NCBI GenBank assembly: GCA_020351895.1
Contig: CP070672.1
Coordinates: forward strand, 2,402,305-2,424,188
Direction: 5' to 3'
Source of the DNA: Thermoplasmata archaeon
GTDB taxonomy: Archaea; Thermoplasmatota; Thermoplasmata; GCA-020350865
Length of the DNA: 21,884 nucleotides
This document shows, one piece after another, positions 1 through 8,881 of this stretch; position 1 is the first letter of the stretch, and every line of letters starts with the position of its first letter. Below the pieces are notes generated by a model, which did no database searches, was not told where the DNA came from, and worked only from the letters and a program-made list of their open reading frames with translations. The translations under genes and the position numbers were made by a program.

Positions 1-2006
1 CTCAGGGTGCTGATATCACAGTAACATTCAATGAGCCGATGGATCCATTATCTCTCGATTATACCTGCACACCTGATCCAGGGGGGTGGTCCGAAACATG
101 GAGCAACAGAGATATGATTGTAACTTTTTCACATAATCTATTTGAGAATGAGACCATTTATATATTCCATATTACTGGGGCAAGGGATATATCCGGAAAT
201 GACCTAACTTCAGGAGCGGTTCCAAATCCATGGTTATTTACCACTGCACGGGACATTGTCGGTCCTCAAATAATATTGACCTCACCAGCAAACAATGAAG
301 CTGATGTAGACCCATCTGTGGATATTATAGTGACATTCAATGAAGCTATGGATAACACATCTCTTAATTATCTTTGCATTCCTGATCCTGGTGGATGGGT
401 TGAAGGTTGGAGTAATGGAGATACTGTTGTTACATTAAAACATAATTCGCTTGTGCATGGAACCATAATTAATTTTTATGTTATTTCGGCAAAAGATATT
501 TCAGGAAATGATCTTGATGCAGGTCCTGTTCCTAATCCCTGGTCATTTACCACTTTACATCTTGTGGTACCAATAATCACATCAACCTCACCAGCAGATA
601 ATGAAATTGATGTGGAGCAGAACACTGATATTGAAGTTACATTCAGCGAAACAATGGATACAACCTCGATTAGTTTTATTTGTACTCCCGATCCTGGAGG
701 ATGGTCTGAAAGCTGGAGCAATGGAGATACCGTAATAACCTTTTCACATGATTCTTTTGCATTTGAAACGCTCTATGATTTTTATATCATTAACGGAAGA
801 GATATATCAGGAAATGACCTTAATCCGGGCTCTGTCCCAAATCCCTGGTCATTTACCAGTGTCTCTGGAGACATAATTGCACCAGAAATCATTTTAACAA
901 CACCTGCCCACAATGAGGTCAATGTAAACCTGGATGAGAATATTATAGTAACATTCACCGAAGCTATGGATAAATCATCGCTAAATTATCTGTGTATGCC
1001 CGATCCAGGGGGATGGTCCGAGATTTGGAGTGAGGATGATACAGTTGTTGCCTTTTCACACAATCCATTTGCATTGGGAAGCACCTATACATTTCACATC
1101 TATACTGCAAGAGATATTTCTGGAAATGAGCTCACTTCGGGCTCTGTTCCGAACCCCTGGTCATTTACTACGGTAGGGGATCTGGTTGCCCCACAAATTG
1201 ATTCGACATCACCTGCAAACAATGAAGTGGATGTACACCTGGATACCATCGTTGTAGTGACATTCACTGAGTCTATGGATACATCATCTCTCAATTATTT
1301 GTGCACTCCTGATCCGGCTGGATGGTCCGTAAGTTGGAGCAATGGGGATACTGTAGTCACCTTTTCTCATAATTCGTTTGCCCTTGGAACCACCTATACC
1401 TTCCATATTACCGCTGGAAAGGATCTGGCCGGTAATAACTTGACTTCAGGTGCCGTTCCACGTAATTGGACCTTTACCACTGACTCTGTTGATTCTTTGA
1501 GGGTTACACCCTCTGATGTGAACATTATCGTAAACGGAACAGCAGTCTTAATTGCGCAGGCATACGATTCGCAAAACAATACAATTAGCGGTATTACATA
1601 CATTTGGAGTGGAAATAATAATCTTGGAACCATCTACTCACAAAACTTGCAAATAGCAACTTTCCATGCATCATCGGATCCGGGAATCTGTGTTGTGAAT
1701 GTTTCAGCTGGGGGAAAAAGTGCAACCGCTTTTATCACTATAGAACCTGAAAAATTAGGTGAAGAGCAACCCGAAGACACTCGTCCAGACGATATACTGT
1801 GGATCTGGCTCTTAATACTTGTAATTATAATTCTGAGTATCATTAATCTTGTAATTGCTCTGAGGAAGGGGGGCCAAAAAGATGAAGAAAGCCCGGAACC
1901 AATTGATGAGGATACAGTTTTGGAAGAACTGAAAGAGGAGGACCAAGAGGTTACCGAGGAATCGGATACTCCACCTCCTCCAAATCAAGAAGAAACAATA
2001 CAATAA
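1..2006 (+). CDS. Membrane-anchored surface protein with tandem Ig-like (Big_5-type) domains, 5' partial
   Basis: The frame is open back to the window edge and the first codons before the ATG at 39 already fit the repeat (an ITVTFNEPMD-like segment), so the true start lies upstream. Numbering from that ATG, five Ig-like units of 102-104 residues follow one another. Each has an SPANNE.DV....I.VTF.E.MD strand pair, a C.PDPGGW motif (Cys near residues 10, 113, 215, 319 and 422), a W(S)NGDTVVTFSHN strand, a KDISGN loop and a VPNPWSFTT end. This matches the SbsA/Big_5 family of bacterial Ig-like surface domains. A further Ig-like domain spans about 485-570. One transmembrane helix (about 586-607, LWIWLLILVIIILS) is followed by an acidic, Pro-rich cytoplasmic tail of about 48 residues. 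Topology is most simply domains outside and C-terminus inside, as in an archaeal S-layer-associated or adhesin-like protein. The ligand is unknown. Stop is TAA. Confidence 0.9.
   Translation, partial: QGADITVTFNEPMDPLSLDYTCTPDPGGWSETWSNRDMIVTFSHNLFENETIYIFHITGARDISGNDLTSGAVPNPWLFTTARDIVGPQIILTSPANNEADVDPSVDIIVTFNEAMDNTSLNYLCIPDPGGWVEGWSNGDTVVTLKHNSLVHGTIINFYVISAKDISGNDLDAGPVPNPWSFTTLHLVVPIITSTSPADNEIDVEQNTDIEVTFSETMDTTSISFICTPDPGGWSESWSNGDTVITFSHDSFAFETLYDFYIINGRDISGNDLNPGSVPNPWSFTSVSGDIIAPEIILTTPAHNEVNVNLDENIIVTFTEAMDKSSLNYLCMPDPGGWSEIWSEDDTVVAFSHNPFALGSTYTFHIYTARDISGNELTSGSVPNPWSFTTVGDLVAPQIDSTSPANNEVDVHLDTIVVVTFTESMDTSSLNYLCTPDPAGWSVSWSNGDTVVTFSHNSFALGTTYTFHITAGKDLAGNNLTSGAVPRNWTFTTDSVDSLRVTPSDVNIIVNGTAVLIAQAYDSQNNTISGITYIWSGNNNLGTIYSQNLQIATFHASSDPGICVVNVSAGGKSATAFITIEPEKLGEEQPEDTRPDDILWIWLLILVIIILSIINLVIALRKGGQKDEESPEPIDEDTVLEELKEEDQEVTEESDTPPPPNQEETIQ
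3..1481 (+). repeat. Five tandem Ig-domain coding repeats, period about 309 bp
   Basis: The conserved Cys codons of the C.PDPGGW motif begin at 66, 375, 681, 993 and 1302, giving spacings of 309, 306, 312 and 309 bp. The units share long stretches of protein motif but diverge at the DNA level, so this is duplicated coding sequence and not a non-coding satellite. The first unit is cut by the window edge. Confidence 0.85.
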
Positions 2007-2107
2007 CTCCTAGCTATCTAGAAAAATAAAATGAAGGACTATGGATATGCAACTCTAATCCATGATCTTAGATAGATTTTGGATTTACAAAATAATGCAC
2101 CTTAAAA

Positions 2108-2117
2108 TTTAAATAAT
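2108..2117 (+). promoter_or_regulatory. Possible TATA box for the beta-helix gene
   Basis: TTTAAATAAT lies about 90 nt before the ATG at 2203 in the 196-bp spacer after the Ig-domain gene. It would give a leader of roughly 60 nt. The start codon also has a strong Shine-Dalgarno (AGGAGGGGG, 2189-2197), consistent with a leadered mRNA. The call rests on composition and position only. Confidence 0.3.
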
Positions 2118-2202
2118 ACCATTCTTAATGAAGGAAAAAATAAAATATTCGAAAGTTCATTGTTACCTTATAGACGACCTTCATGTGTAGGAGGGGGTTA
2201 AG

Positions 2203-3390
2203 ATGAAAAGCAAAACAATTTCCGTTATACTTGTGGGATTGTTGGTAATAGGTGGATTTGTAGGGCTCTTTTTAGCAAATAGTCAAGTTCGTGCAGCCGG
2301 ACCCACCTATGTGAGCGGATCTATAACTTCAGATACGACCTGGAGTTTGGCAAACAGCCCGTATATCGTTACGGGGAACGTTATTGTGGAGCCTGGTGTG
2401 ACCCTGACCATCGAACCAGGTGTCGAGGTGAAATTCGATGGTGTCTATTCTATTATTGTGGATGGTAGGCTTGAGGCACAGGGCACTTCCTTGAACAAGA
2501 TAAGATTTACATCAAATCAGACTACACCTGTAAAAGGTGACTGGTATACTATTCGATTAAGAACAGAATACAATGTGATAGATTACGCAGATGTCGAATA
2601 CGCAACGTATGGAGTATTTATGACCTTTTTTGGCGCGAACAACACTGTATCGAATACAACGGTCAATAACTGTAAATATGATGGTGTCTACATCACGAAC
2701 AGCGATTATAATACAGTATCTGATTGTTCAATCACTCTGAACGATCGATACGGAATCACTATTTATGAATCACATTATACGGATGTAAGAGATTGTATAA
2801 TCCAATACAATAATTATTTTGGGATTAACCTAAATGCATCAACTTACACAGAAATCCAGAATTGCAATATTTCGTTCAATGATGGGAAAGGTATATTGCT
2901 TTACAGTAATTCGCATCACACTACAGTCATAGATTCCGAGATCTATAACAACAACAATATAGGAATAGACCTCAGTGGGACATCAAATAATGATATAATA
3001 AATACGCAAGTTATCGCAAACAATGGGATTGGAATCGATTTTGGTGGCGAAACTACGGAGCAATGGATTGAAAACAGCGATATCCTCGATAATGAGGGCA
3101 CAGGGATTGATTTAAGAGGCTCAAGTAATATTGATATCGTTGGTTGCAACATCTCAAAAAACAAGGGTAATGGTGGAATTTTCAGTGGAAGTCCTGTTAG
3201 TTATATCGATATTACCAATATAGAAGTCTGGAGTAATTTGGCTGGAAATGGAATCGATTTTTATGGACCAAGTGGAGTGAACATAATGAGCTCTAAGTTT
3301 ATAGGGAATATAGGTGACGGGATAAAATTTAATACAATTGCAAACAGCATATATAATAATATAAATGACTGTATAATTGATAGTAATTAG
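2203..3390 (+). CDS. Secreted parallel beta-helix (NosD-like) protein, N-terminal part before in-frame TAG
   Basis: The ATG follows a strong Shine-Dalgarno. Residues 1-32 are a signal peptide: MKSK, a hydrophobic core, then a likely cleavage site after VRAA. Residues 33-95 form the usual beta-helix N-cap (GNVIVEPGVTLTIEPGVEVKF). The rest is a run of PbH1 coils of about 22-25 residues rich in Asn, with G(I/V).L.SS and N..I..N patterns, as in right-handed beta-helix carbohydrate-binding or carbohydrate-modifying surface proteins. No catalytic residues can be assigned. The frame stops at a TAG (3388-3390) in the middle of a coil. The same frame continues open for 582 more codons with the same repeats (next entry), so the intact protein would be about 977 residues. 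The cause could be a recent nonsense mutation, recoding or a sequence error. Confidence 0.8.
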   Translation: MKSKTISVILVGLLVIGGFVGLFLANSQVRAAGPTYVSGSITSDTTWSLANSPYIVTGNVIVEPGVTLTIEPGVEVKFDGVYSIIVDGRLEAQGTSLNKIRFTSNQTTPVKGDWYTIRLRTEYNVIDYADVEYATYGVFMTFFGANNTVSNTTVNNCKYDGVYITNSDYNTVSDCSITLNDRYGITIYESHYTDVRDCIIQYNNYFGINLNASTYTEIQNCNISFNDGKGILLYSNSHHTTVIDSEIYNNNNIGIDLSGTSNNDIINTQVIANNGIGIDFGGETTEQWIENSDILDNEGTGIDLRGSSNIDIVGCNISKNKGNGGIFSGSPVSYIDITNIEVWSNLAGNGIDFYGPSGVNIMSSKFIGNIGDGIKFNTIANSIYNNINDCIIDSN

Positions 3391-5136
3391 GGCAATGGAG
3401 TACATTTAAGTTCTTTTACAGCCGTCCAATATAATAATATATATTCTAATGATATCTATTCAAATACCATAAACGGCATCCACCTCTATGCTTTCAACTT
3501 TACATATACGATTTATATACAATTGAATAACATTCATACTAATAATATATATCTAAATAACCAAAATGGCGTTTATCTTGAGGGTCATTTTTATAATCCT
3601 TGCTATATCCAAGATAATAATATATTCTCAAATATTATTTTCACAAACAACCAAAACGGTATCCATATCCATGGAACATCAGAGCCCCTCATTCAAAACA
3701 ATAATATTTTCAACAATACGATTCACTCGAACCAACATGGGATATATTTCAATACCGGCAAATATAAGGATGAAATTCCTACCATTCAAGCAAATAACCT
3801 ATATTCCAATACGATATATTTGAATAGCATGAATGGAATTTATTTCTATGCACCCATGAGAATCGAAAATAATAATATATATACCAATACAATATATTTA
3901 AATAATCAGTGTGGAATCTATTTATATGCGTATAACAATCGAAGATCTTATATCCAAAATAATAATATTTCTTCAAATGTTATTAATCAACATAACAATG
4001 ACTATGGAATTTACATTATAGCAGAAAATGTTTCTGGAATATGGCAGACTTCTTATCTTTACGACAATACAATAACATCCAACCTTATTGGAATTAAGTT
4101 TCTTAGAATAAACTCCCATGATGTTAAGAACAACTACATTTCTAACAACGAAAAGGATGGAATCCTATTAGATATTTCTACATATAACACTCTTACCTAT
4201 AATACGATATCCGAAAACAATTGGACAGGTATTAATCTAATCTCCTCCTCTTCAGATAGTATAATTGAAAACAACAATATAAATTCTAACAATCAGAATG
4301 GTATATTTATTACCGATAGCTCAAATAATGCTCTGATTTACAGCAATGAAATATCGTCCAATTCCGATACCGGTCTGAAGATAATAGATTCCACAGGTTG
4401 CCAAATTCACCATAATAACTTCAAATCGAACACCCAAAATGCATACGATTCAACAATCGCACTCAACGACTGGGACGACGGTTCAAAGGGAAACTATTGG
4501 TCCGATTATACAGGTTTTGATGACGATAACGATGGTTTCGGGGAGGATCCATATGTTATTCCTGGTGGAGGTAGTCGTGATTGGCACCCCTTTATGAATC
4601 CATTGAATATTATTCCAGATCCTTCATCTTTCGAGATTCCACTTTCTGTAGGTTGGAATTTGATCTCCTTACCTTTGATTCAGTCAGATACATCTATTTC
4701 CGCGGTCCTGGGCTCTATTGCCGGAAATTACGATAGAGTAGAATTGTATGATGCAAATGATAATAAATGGCACACAACTGATGATGATCTCACAGACCTC
4801 GATCACACCATGGGATTCTGGATTCACATGAAAATCTCCGACACATTGGTCGTAACAGGCACTATTCCGGATACGACATTAATTTCACTTTATCAAGGTT
4901 GGAATCTGGTTGGAAATCCATCGTCCTCTGAGCAGCCCATTGATGTGACCCTGGACTCCATTGCCGGTAAATATACTTCCGTGCAATCCTATGATTCATT
5001 TGATATTACCGATCATTGGAAGGATTATAATATCTATAAGCCCCAAAATCTCAATGACCTGACATATATGACACGCGGTTGTGGTTATTGGATATATGTT
5101 ACAGAGAATTGTATTTGGGGAATTAACAATTCCTAG
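3391..5136 (+). pseudogene. C-terminal part of the beta-helix protein, separated only by an amber codon
   Basis: It is in the same frame as the upstream part and has no further stop or frameshift. Right after the TAG the translation reads GNGVHLSS, the expected continuation of a PbH1 coil. The first possible internal start is a TTG at 3523 with no Shine-Dalgarno, so independent expression from there (3523-5136, 537 aa) is doubtful. More beta-helix coils follow, then the typical NosD-type end (NDWDDGSKGNYWSDYTG, a DDDNDGFG Asp-rich loop, and an IPGG...W/HPFM end). Two GWNL modules follow (VGWNLISLPL and QGWNLVGNP, each with IAGKY/NY...YD and G(F/Y)WI elements), a C-terminal domain common on archaeal and bacterial surface proteins. 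No C-terminal membrane anchor or sorting tail is seen. If the TAG is read through, this is part of a normal CDS and not a pseudogene. Confidence 0.65.
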
Positions 5137-5243
5137 AATAATACGCAAATCTTGATTTTCAACCTCAATCTTGGGTTTTAATCCGTTTTATCAAATAATA
5201 CAGAAGAAACTCCACAACAAACTTCTTAAACAATCAGACATTT

Positions 5244-6293
5244 ATGCGAACAGTTGATCAAATGAACACAGTGATTTTGGCAGGCGGTCTAGGCACACGG
5301 CTTAGGCCGCTGACCTACACCACACCAAAACCTCTTCTTCCCATCATGAACGAGCCCATGGTGGTTAGACTCATAAAAACCCTTCCCGAGGATGTGGACA
5401 AGGTGGTTTTGGCAGTAAACTACATGTTCGACAGACTTTTTCAATATTTTAAAGAGCATGATATGGGGCGAGATGTTGTGGTGGTGGAAGAGAAGAAACC
5501 CCTGGGAACAGGAGGCGCCATACAGAATGTGGAAGGCCATCTCGAAGAAACTTTCCTGGTATTCAACGGGGATGTTGTATCATCCATAGACATTCAAGCA
5601 ATAAGAGATTTTCATAACGAAAAAAAAGGAGTAGGCACAATTGCTATGTGGGAGGTGGAGGACCCAACAAGATTCGGTATCATAGGTACGGACGAAAGTT
5701 CGAGAATTTTTAGATTCCTTGAAAAGCCAACACCTGAGGAAATTTTTTCCAATTGGATAAATGCCGGTGTCTATGTACTTGAACCTGAGATTTTGGATCT
5801 CATTGAACCCCAGACAAAAACCTCAATTGAGAAGGAGATATTTCCCCCTCTGGCAGCAGAGGGGAGATTGTACGGATTCAAATTCAAGGGCTATTGGGTC
5901 GATGCCGGGACACCTGAAGCATACCTCAAGGCCCACAGTGTTCTTTTGGATACGAAAGAATCCAAAAAAAGAATGGATCCCAAAATAAAAGGGAAAATAA
6001 AACAGCCTGTGCTGTTGGGAGAGAATTGCAGTTTGGCTAAGAATTCAGAAGTAGGACCATACGCCTGCCTTGGGGATAGCGTTGAGGTTCTTGCAGGGAC
6101 GAAGATATCCAACAGTGTTGTTCTAGAGGGTACCGAAATTGGCAAGAAGAACGAATTAAAGGGCTGTATAGTGGGTCATGGATGCAAACTGGAGGATGAT
6201 TTGCACCTTGGAAAAGGAATCGTGATTGGCGACAATCAGGTCTTGAAGAGGGGGATGAAGGTTTCAGATTTTTCAAAAATAGGCGGAGAATGA
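5244..6293 (+). CDS. Sugar-1-phosphate nucleotidyltransferase with left-handed beta-helix C-domain
   Basis: The protein transfers a nucleotidyl group from NTP to a sugar-1-phosphate, giving an NDP-sugar. The N-terminal Rossmann-like domain carries the signature VILAGGLGTRLRPLT (residues 10-24) with TPKPLLP after it, a metal-binding NGD (108-110), FLEKP (158-162) and WVDAGTPEAYLKAH (218-231). Residues about 255-345 are hexapeptide repeats (VLLGEN, AGTKIS, VVLEGTEIG) forming a left-handed beta-helix. The layout and 349-aa length fit archaeal mannose-1-phosphate guanylyltransferase or glucose-1-phosphate thymidylyl/uridylyltransferase-like enzymes. The nucleotide and sugar cannot be fixed from sequence. 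Related proteins usually begin M..VILAGG, so the ATG at 5262 may be the true start. Neither ATG has a clear Shine-Dalgarno. The gene leads a three-gene operon with a phosphohexomutase, which would supply its substrate. Confidence 0.9.
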   Translation: MRTVDQMNTVILAGGLGTRLRPLTYTTPKPLLPIMNEPMVVRLIKTLPEDVDKVVLAVNYMFDRLFQYFKEHDMGRDVVVVEEKKPLGTGGAIQNVEGHLEETFLVFNGDVVSSIDIQAIRDFHNEKKGVGTIAMWEVEDPTRFGIIGTDESSRIFRFLEKPTPEEIFSNWINAGVYVLEPEILDLIEPQTKTSIEKEIFPPLAAEGRLYGFKFKGYWVDAGTPEAYLKAHSVLLDTKESKKRMDPKIKGKIKQPVLLGENCSLAKNSEVGPYACLGDSVEVLAGTKISNSVVLEGTEIGKKNELKGCIVGHGCKLEDDLHLGKGIVIGDNQVLKRGMKVSDFSKIGGE

Positions 6294-6305
6294 AGGAGAT
6301 TTTTC

Positions 6306-7442
6306 ATGGTCGAGGTTTCAATTGTAAAATGCAATAGCTATGACGATGCTGAATATGGGGTTAAAAAATCCTTAGAGCTCATTGGAGGCATTGGCTCTTT
6401 CATCAAACCTCAGGATACGGTTCTATTAAAACCCAATCTTCTCACATCCAAGCCTCCTGAAAAGGCCATCACAACTCATCCTGAGATAGTAAAAGCCATG
6501 ATTAACATGTTACAAAAAGCAGGATGTGAGGTAATTGTGGGAGACAGTGCTGGAGGAAGGGGCTTAACCGATAGCGCATATGAGGTATCTGGTATCAAGA
6601 AGGTTGTTGATGAGCTGGGTGTCGGGTGGATAAATTTCGATTTAGCTGGCGCTTATACACTAAAAATTCCCAATGGAAAGGTGTTAAAGGAGATACCCAT
6701 TGCTAAACCGGTTGTGGATGCCGATGTTGTCATCTCGTTACCGAAATTAAAAACACATGCCCTGACCCTGTACACAGGGGCAATAAAGAACATGTACGGC
6801 GCCATTCCTGGGGGAAACAAATCCCTGATACATGCCATAACTAACAGTTCAAAGCGGTTCTCTGAGGCCTTAATTGATCTGTACTCAGTCGTACCCATGC
6901 ACGTTTCTGTAATGGACGGCATCGTGGGAATGGAGGGGCTGGGACCCCATATGGGCAATCCAAAAAAAAGCAGTGTGGTCCTGGCAAGTAAGGATGCTCT
7001 GGCTTTGGATGCAGTTTCAAGCACCATCATGGGCTTTACACCTTCTGAAATTCCCATGCTGAGATTTGCCGAAGAAAGAGGATTGGGAACCATCGATCTT
7101 GCAAAGATTACAGTTTTAGGCGAGAGTGTAGAGAACGTGAAAATACAGTTCAAAAAACCCTACAGACTCCAAAAGGGTTTGATGTTCCTTCCAGCTGTAA
7201 TTAGAAACAGATTCGTGGAGACCCCGAGACTGCCGTATCCTGTGAAAAAGAAATGTAATGAATGTAAAATTTGTGAAGAGAATTGCCCAGTTGCCGCAAT
7301 CAAAATTACAGATGGTCCCCAATTCGATTACGACAAATGCATTCGGTGCTACGTCTGCCATGAACTCTGTCCTGAAGGCGGGATAAAGTTGAAGAAATCT
7401 TTATTGCAGAGAAACTTATTCAGAACCGAAACAAAAAGGTGA
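6306..7442 (+). CDS. DUF362 protein with C-terminal 2x[4Fe-4S] ferredoxin domain
   Basis: The start ATG follows AAGGAGAT with good spacing, 12 bp after the previous stop. Residues 1-290 match the DUF362 family: KPNLL (42-46), THPEIVKAM, VGDSAGG (78-84), PKLKTH (146-151) and TGAIKNMYGAIPG (157-169). Residues 315-362 form a bacterial-type ferredoxin domain with two complete CxxCxxCxxxCP motifs (C317, C320, C323, C327 and C345, C348, C351, C355), so two [4Fe-4S] clusters are expected. No signal peptide is seen, so it is probably cytosolic. The biochemical role of DUF362 proteins is poorly defined. Redox chemistry is the inference from the clusters. Its place between two sugar-nucleotide genes, 12 bp and 6 bp from its neighbours, is the unusual part. 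Confidence 0.9.
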   Translation: MVEVSIVKCNSYDDAEYGVKKSLELIGGIGSFIKPQDTVLLKPNLLTSKPPEKAITTHPEIVKAMINMLQKAGCEVIVGDSAGGRGLTDSAYEVSGIKKVVDELGVGWINFDLAGAYTLKIPNGKVLKEIPIAKPVVDADVVISLPKLKTHALTLYTGAIKNMYGAIPGGNKSLIHAITNSSKRFSEALIDLYSVVPMHVSVMDGIVGMEGLGPHMGNPKKSSVVLASKDALALDAVSSTIMGFTPSEIPMLRFAEERGLGTIDLAKITVLGESVENVKIQFKKPYRLQKGLMFLPAVIRNRFVETPRLPYPVKKKCNECKICEENCPVAAIKITDGPQFDYDKCIRCYVCHELCPEGGIKLKKSLLQRNLFRTETKR

Positions 7443-7448
7443 GGAGAA

Positions 7449-8807
7449 TTGCCCAGACTGTTCGGCACAAACGGTGTAAGAGGGGTCGTTAACGAGGACA
7501 TGAACATCGAATTGGCTTCCAACCTCGGTATGGCAATTGGCACATACCTCAATGGAGGCAAGGTAGCCATAGGCACAGACACGAGAACCTCCAATGAGAT
7601 GCTCAAGAGTGCCATTATATCAGGGCTTCTTTCTTGTGGCTCCAGCATAGTCGATTTGGGTGTGGTTCCAACACCGGTTGTTCAATATTATGTGAAATGC
7701 TCAAATATGCAGCATGGGGTGGTGATCACGGCATCACATAATCCTCCAAGTTTCAATGGTATAAAGTGCATTGATGCTGATGGAACAGAGTTATCGAGAG
7801 AGAGTGAGGAAAAATTGGAGGATATCTATTTCAAAAAGTCTTTTAAGAAGGTACCTTGGGATAAAGTCGGTAATGTAGAGCAAGCGAGCAATTCCATAGA
7901 GGACTACATCAAGGGCATCATAGCCCATATCGATGTTGAGGCCATAAGAAAGGCGAATATCAAGGTGGTACTGGATTGTGGCAATGGAGCAGGGAGTCTT
8001 GTTTCTCCATACCTACTTGAAAGGATTGGATGCAAAGTCGTGACCCTAAATGCACATCCTCAAGGAACGTTTCCTGGTCATGAATCTGAACCCACACCCG
8101 AGAACCTTAAGGACCTGATTTCCGCAACTCTCAATTTTAAAGCCGATCTCGGTATAGCCCATGATGGAGATTCAGACAGAACCATCGTCATAGATGAGAA
8201 AGGCAACTATCTTTATGGCGATAGGATCTTGGCCTTGATTGCCCAGGAGATGCTCCGTGAGAACCATGGTGGCCTTATCGTGACAACCGTCGCCTCATCT
8301 TTAGCCCTTGGAGATGTAGCAAAGGATAACAATGGTGAAGTAATATTCACAAAAGTGGGATCACCAATTGTGGCCAGGAAGATGATGGAAACCAATGCCA
8401 TATTCGGTGGAGAGGAAAATGGTGGCCTAATATTTCCTAAACATCAATACTGTAGAGATGGAGGAATGGCGGCTGCCAAGGTTGTGGAGATAATCGCAAG
8501 GCAAGGAAAATCCCTCTCAGACTTGATAGCCGAACTTCCAAAATACCATCTTTACAAGACAAAGGTTCAATGCCCCCATGAAAAGAAGGAGCCAGCACTC
8601 CGCGAGTTCGCCAAGAGGATGGAGGGTAAGGGAGTGGATGATACCGATGGAGTTAAAATTCTTCTGAAAGATTCATGGGTGCTTATTCGACCCTCGGGTA
8701 CCGAGCCTATCTACAGGATTTTCGCGGAAGCAAATGCACCTGAGAAGGCAAGAGAACTGGCCGAGGAGAACAAGAGGATAATCAAGGAGATCATTGAAAA
8801 CATCTGA
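7449..8807 (+). CDS. Phosphohexomutase (phosphoglucosamine/phosphomannomutase family)
   Basis: It is a cytosolic alpha-D-phosphohexomutase interconverting hexose 6-phosphate and 1-phosphate. All four active-site motifs are present and in order: TASHNPP with the phosphorylated Ser96, the Mg-binding loop DGDSDR (239-244), the sugar-specificity loop GGEENGG (320-326) and the phosphate-binding RPSGTEP (414-420). FGTNGVRG at residues 5-12 is the usual N-terminus, which supports the TTG start at 7449. GGTGAGGAGAA lies just upstream and overlaps the end of the previous gene region. Its 452 aa are typical of archaeal GlmM/ManB enzymes. Glucosamine, mannose or glucose specificity is unresolved. It is the third gene of the operon and most simply feeds sugar-1-phosphate to the nucleotidyltransferase encoded first. 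Confidence 0.93.
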   Translation: MPRLFGTNGVRGVVNEDMNIELASNLGMAIGTYLNGGKVAIGTDTRTSNEMLKSAIISGLLSCGSSIVDLGVVPTPVVQYYVKCSNMQHGVVITASHNPPSFNGIKCIDADGTELSRESEEKLEDIYFKKSFKKVPWDKVGNVEQASNSIEDYIKGIIAHIDVEAIRKANIKVVLDCGNGAGSLVSPYLLERIGCKVVTLNAHPQGTFPGHESEPTPENLKDLISATLNFKADLGIAHDGDSDRTIVIDEKGNYLYGDRILALIAQEMLRENHGGLIVTTVASSLALGDVAKDNNGEVIFTKVGSPIVARKMMETNAIFGGEENGGLIFPKHQYCRDGGMAAAKVVEIIARQGKSLSDLIAELPKYHLYKTKVQCPHEKKEPALREFAKRMEGKGVDDTDGVKILLKDSWVLIRPSGTEPIYRIFAEANAPEKARELAEENKRIIKEIIENI

Positions 8808-8852
8808 TATACCTGGAAACTGCCACATGATTTCAAATTCAGCGGATCACGA

Positions 8853-8860
8853 TTATATAA
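8853..8860 (+). promoter_or_regulatory. TATA box, leaderless promoter of the beta-propeller gene
   Basis: TTATATAA is centred about 25 nt upstream of the ATG at 8882, the spacing expected when an archaeal transcript begins at the start codon. There is no good Shine-Dalgarno before that ATG, in keeping with leaderless expression and separation from the upstream operon (74-bp gap). Confidence 0.6.
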
Positions 8861-8881
8861 TATTCAATAGGAAGAAAGTGG

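Noticed and set aside
1..1481. Regular repeats of about 310 bp considered as CRISPR or satellite
   Set aside because: The repeats are coding, in frame, diverged at DNA level and correspond to Ig-like protein domains.
6653..7153. 166-codon open frame antisense to the DUF362 gene
   Set aside because: It lies wholly within a well-supported gene, its translation looks like an antisense shadow with no recognisable domain, and it has no promoter or Shine-Dalgarno of its own.
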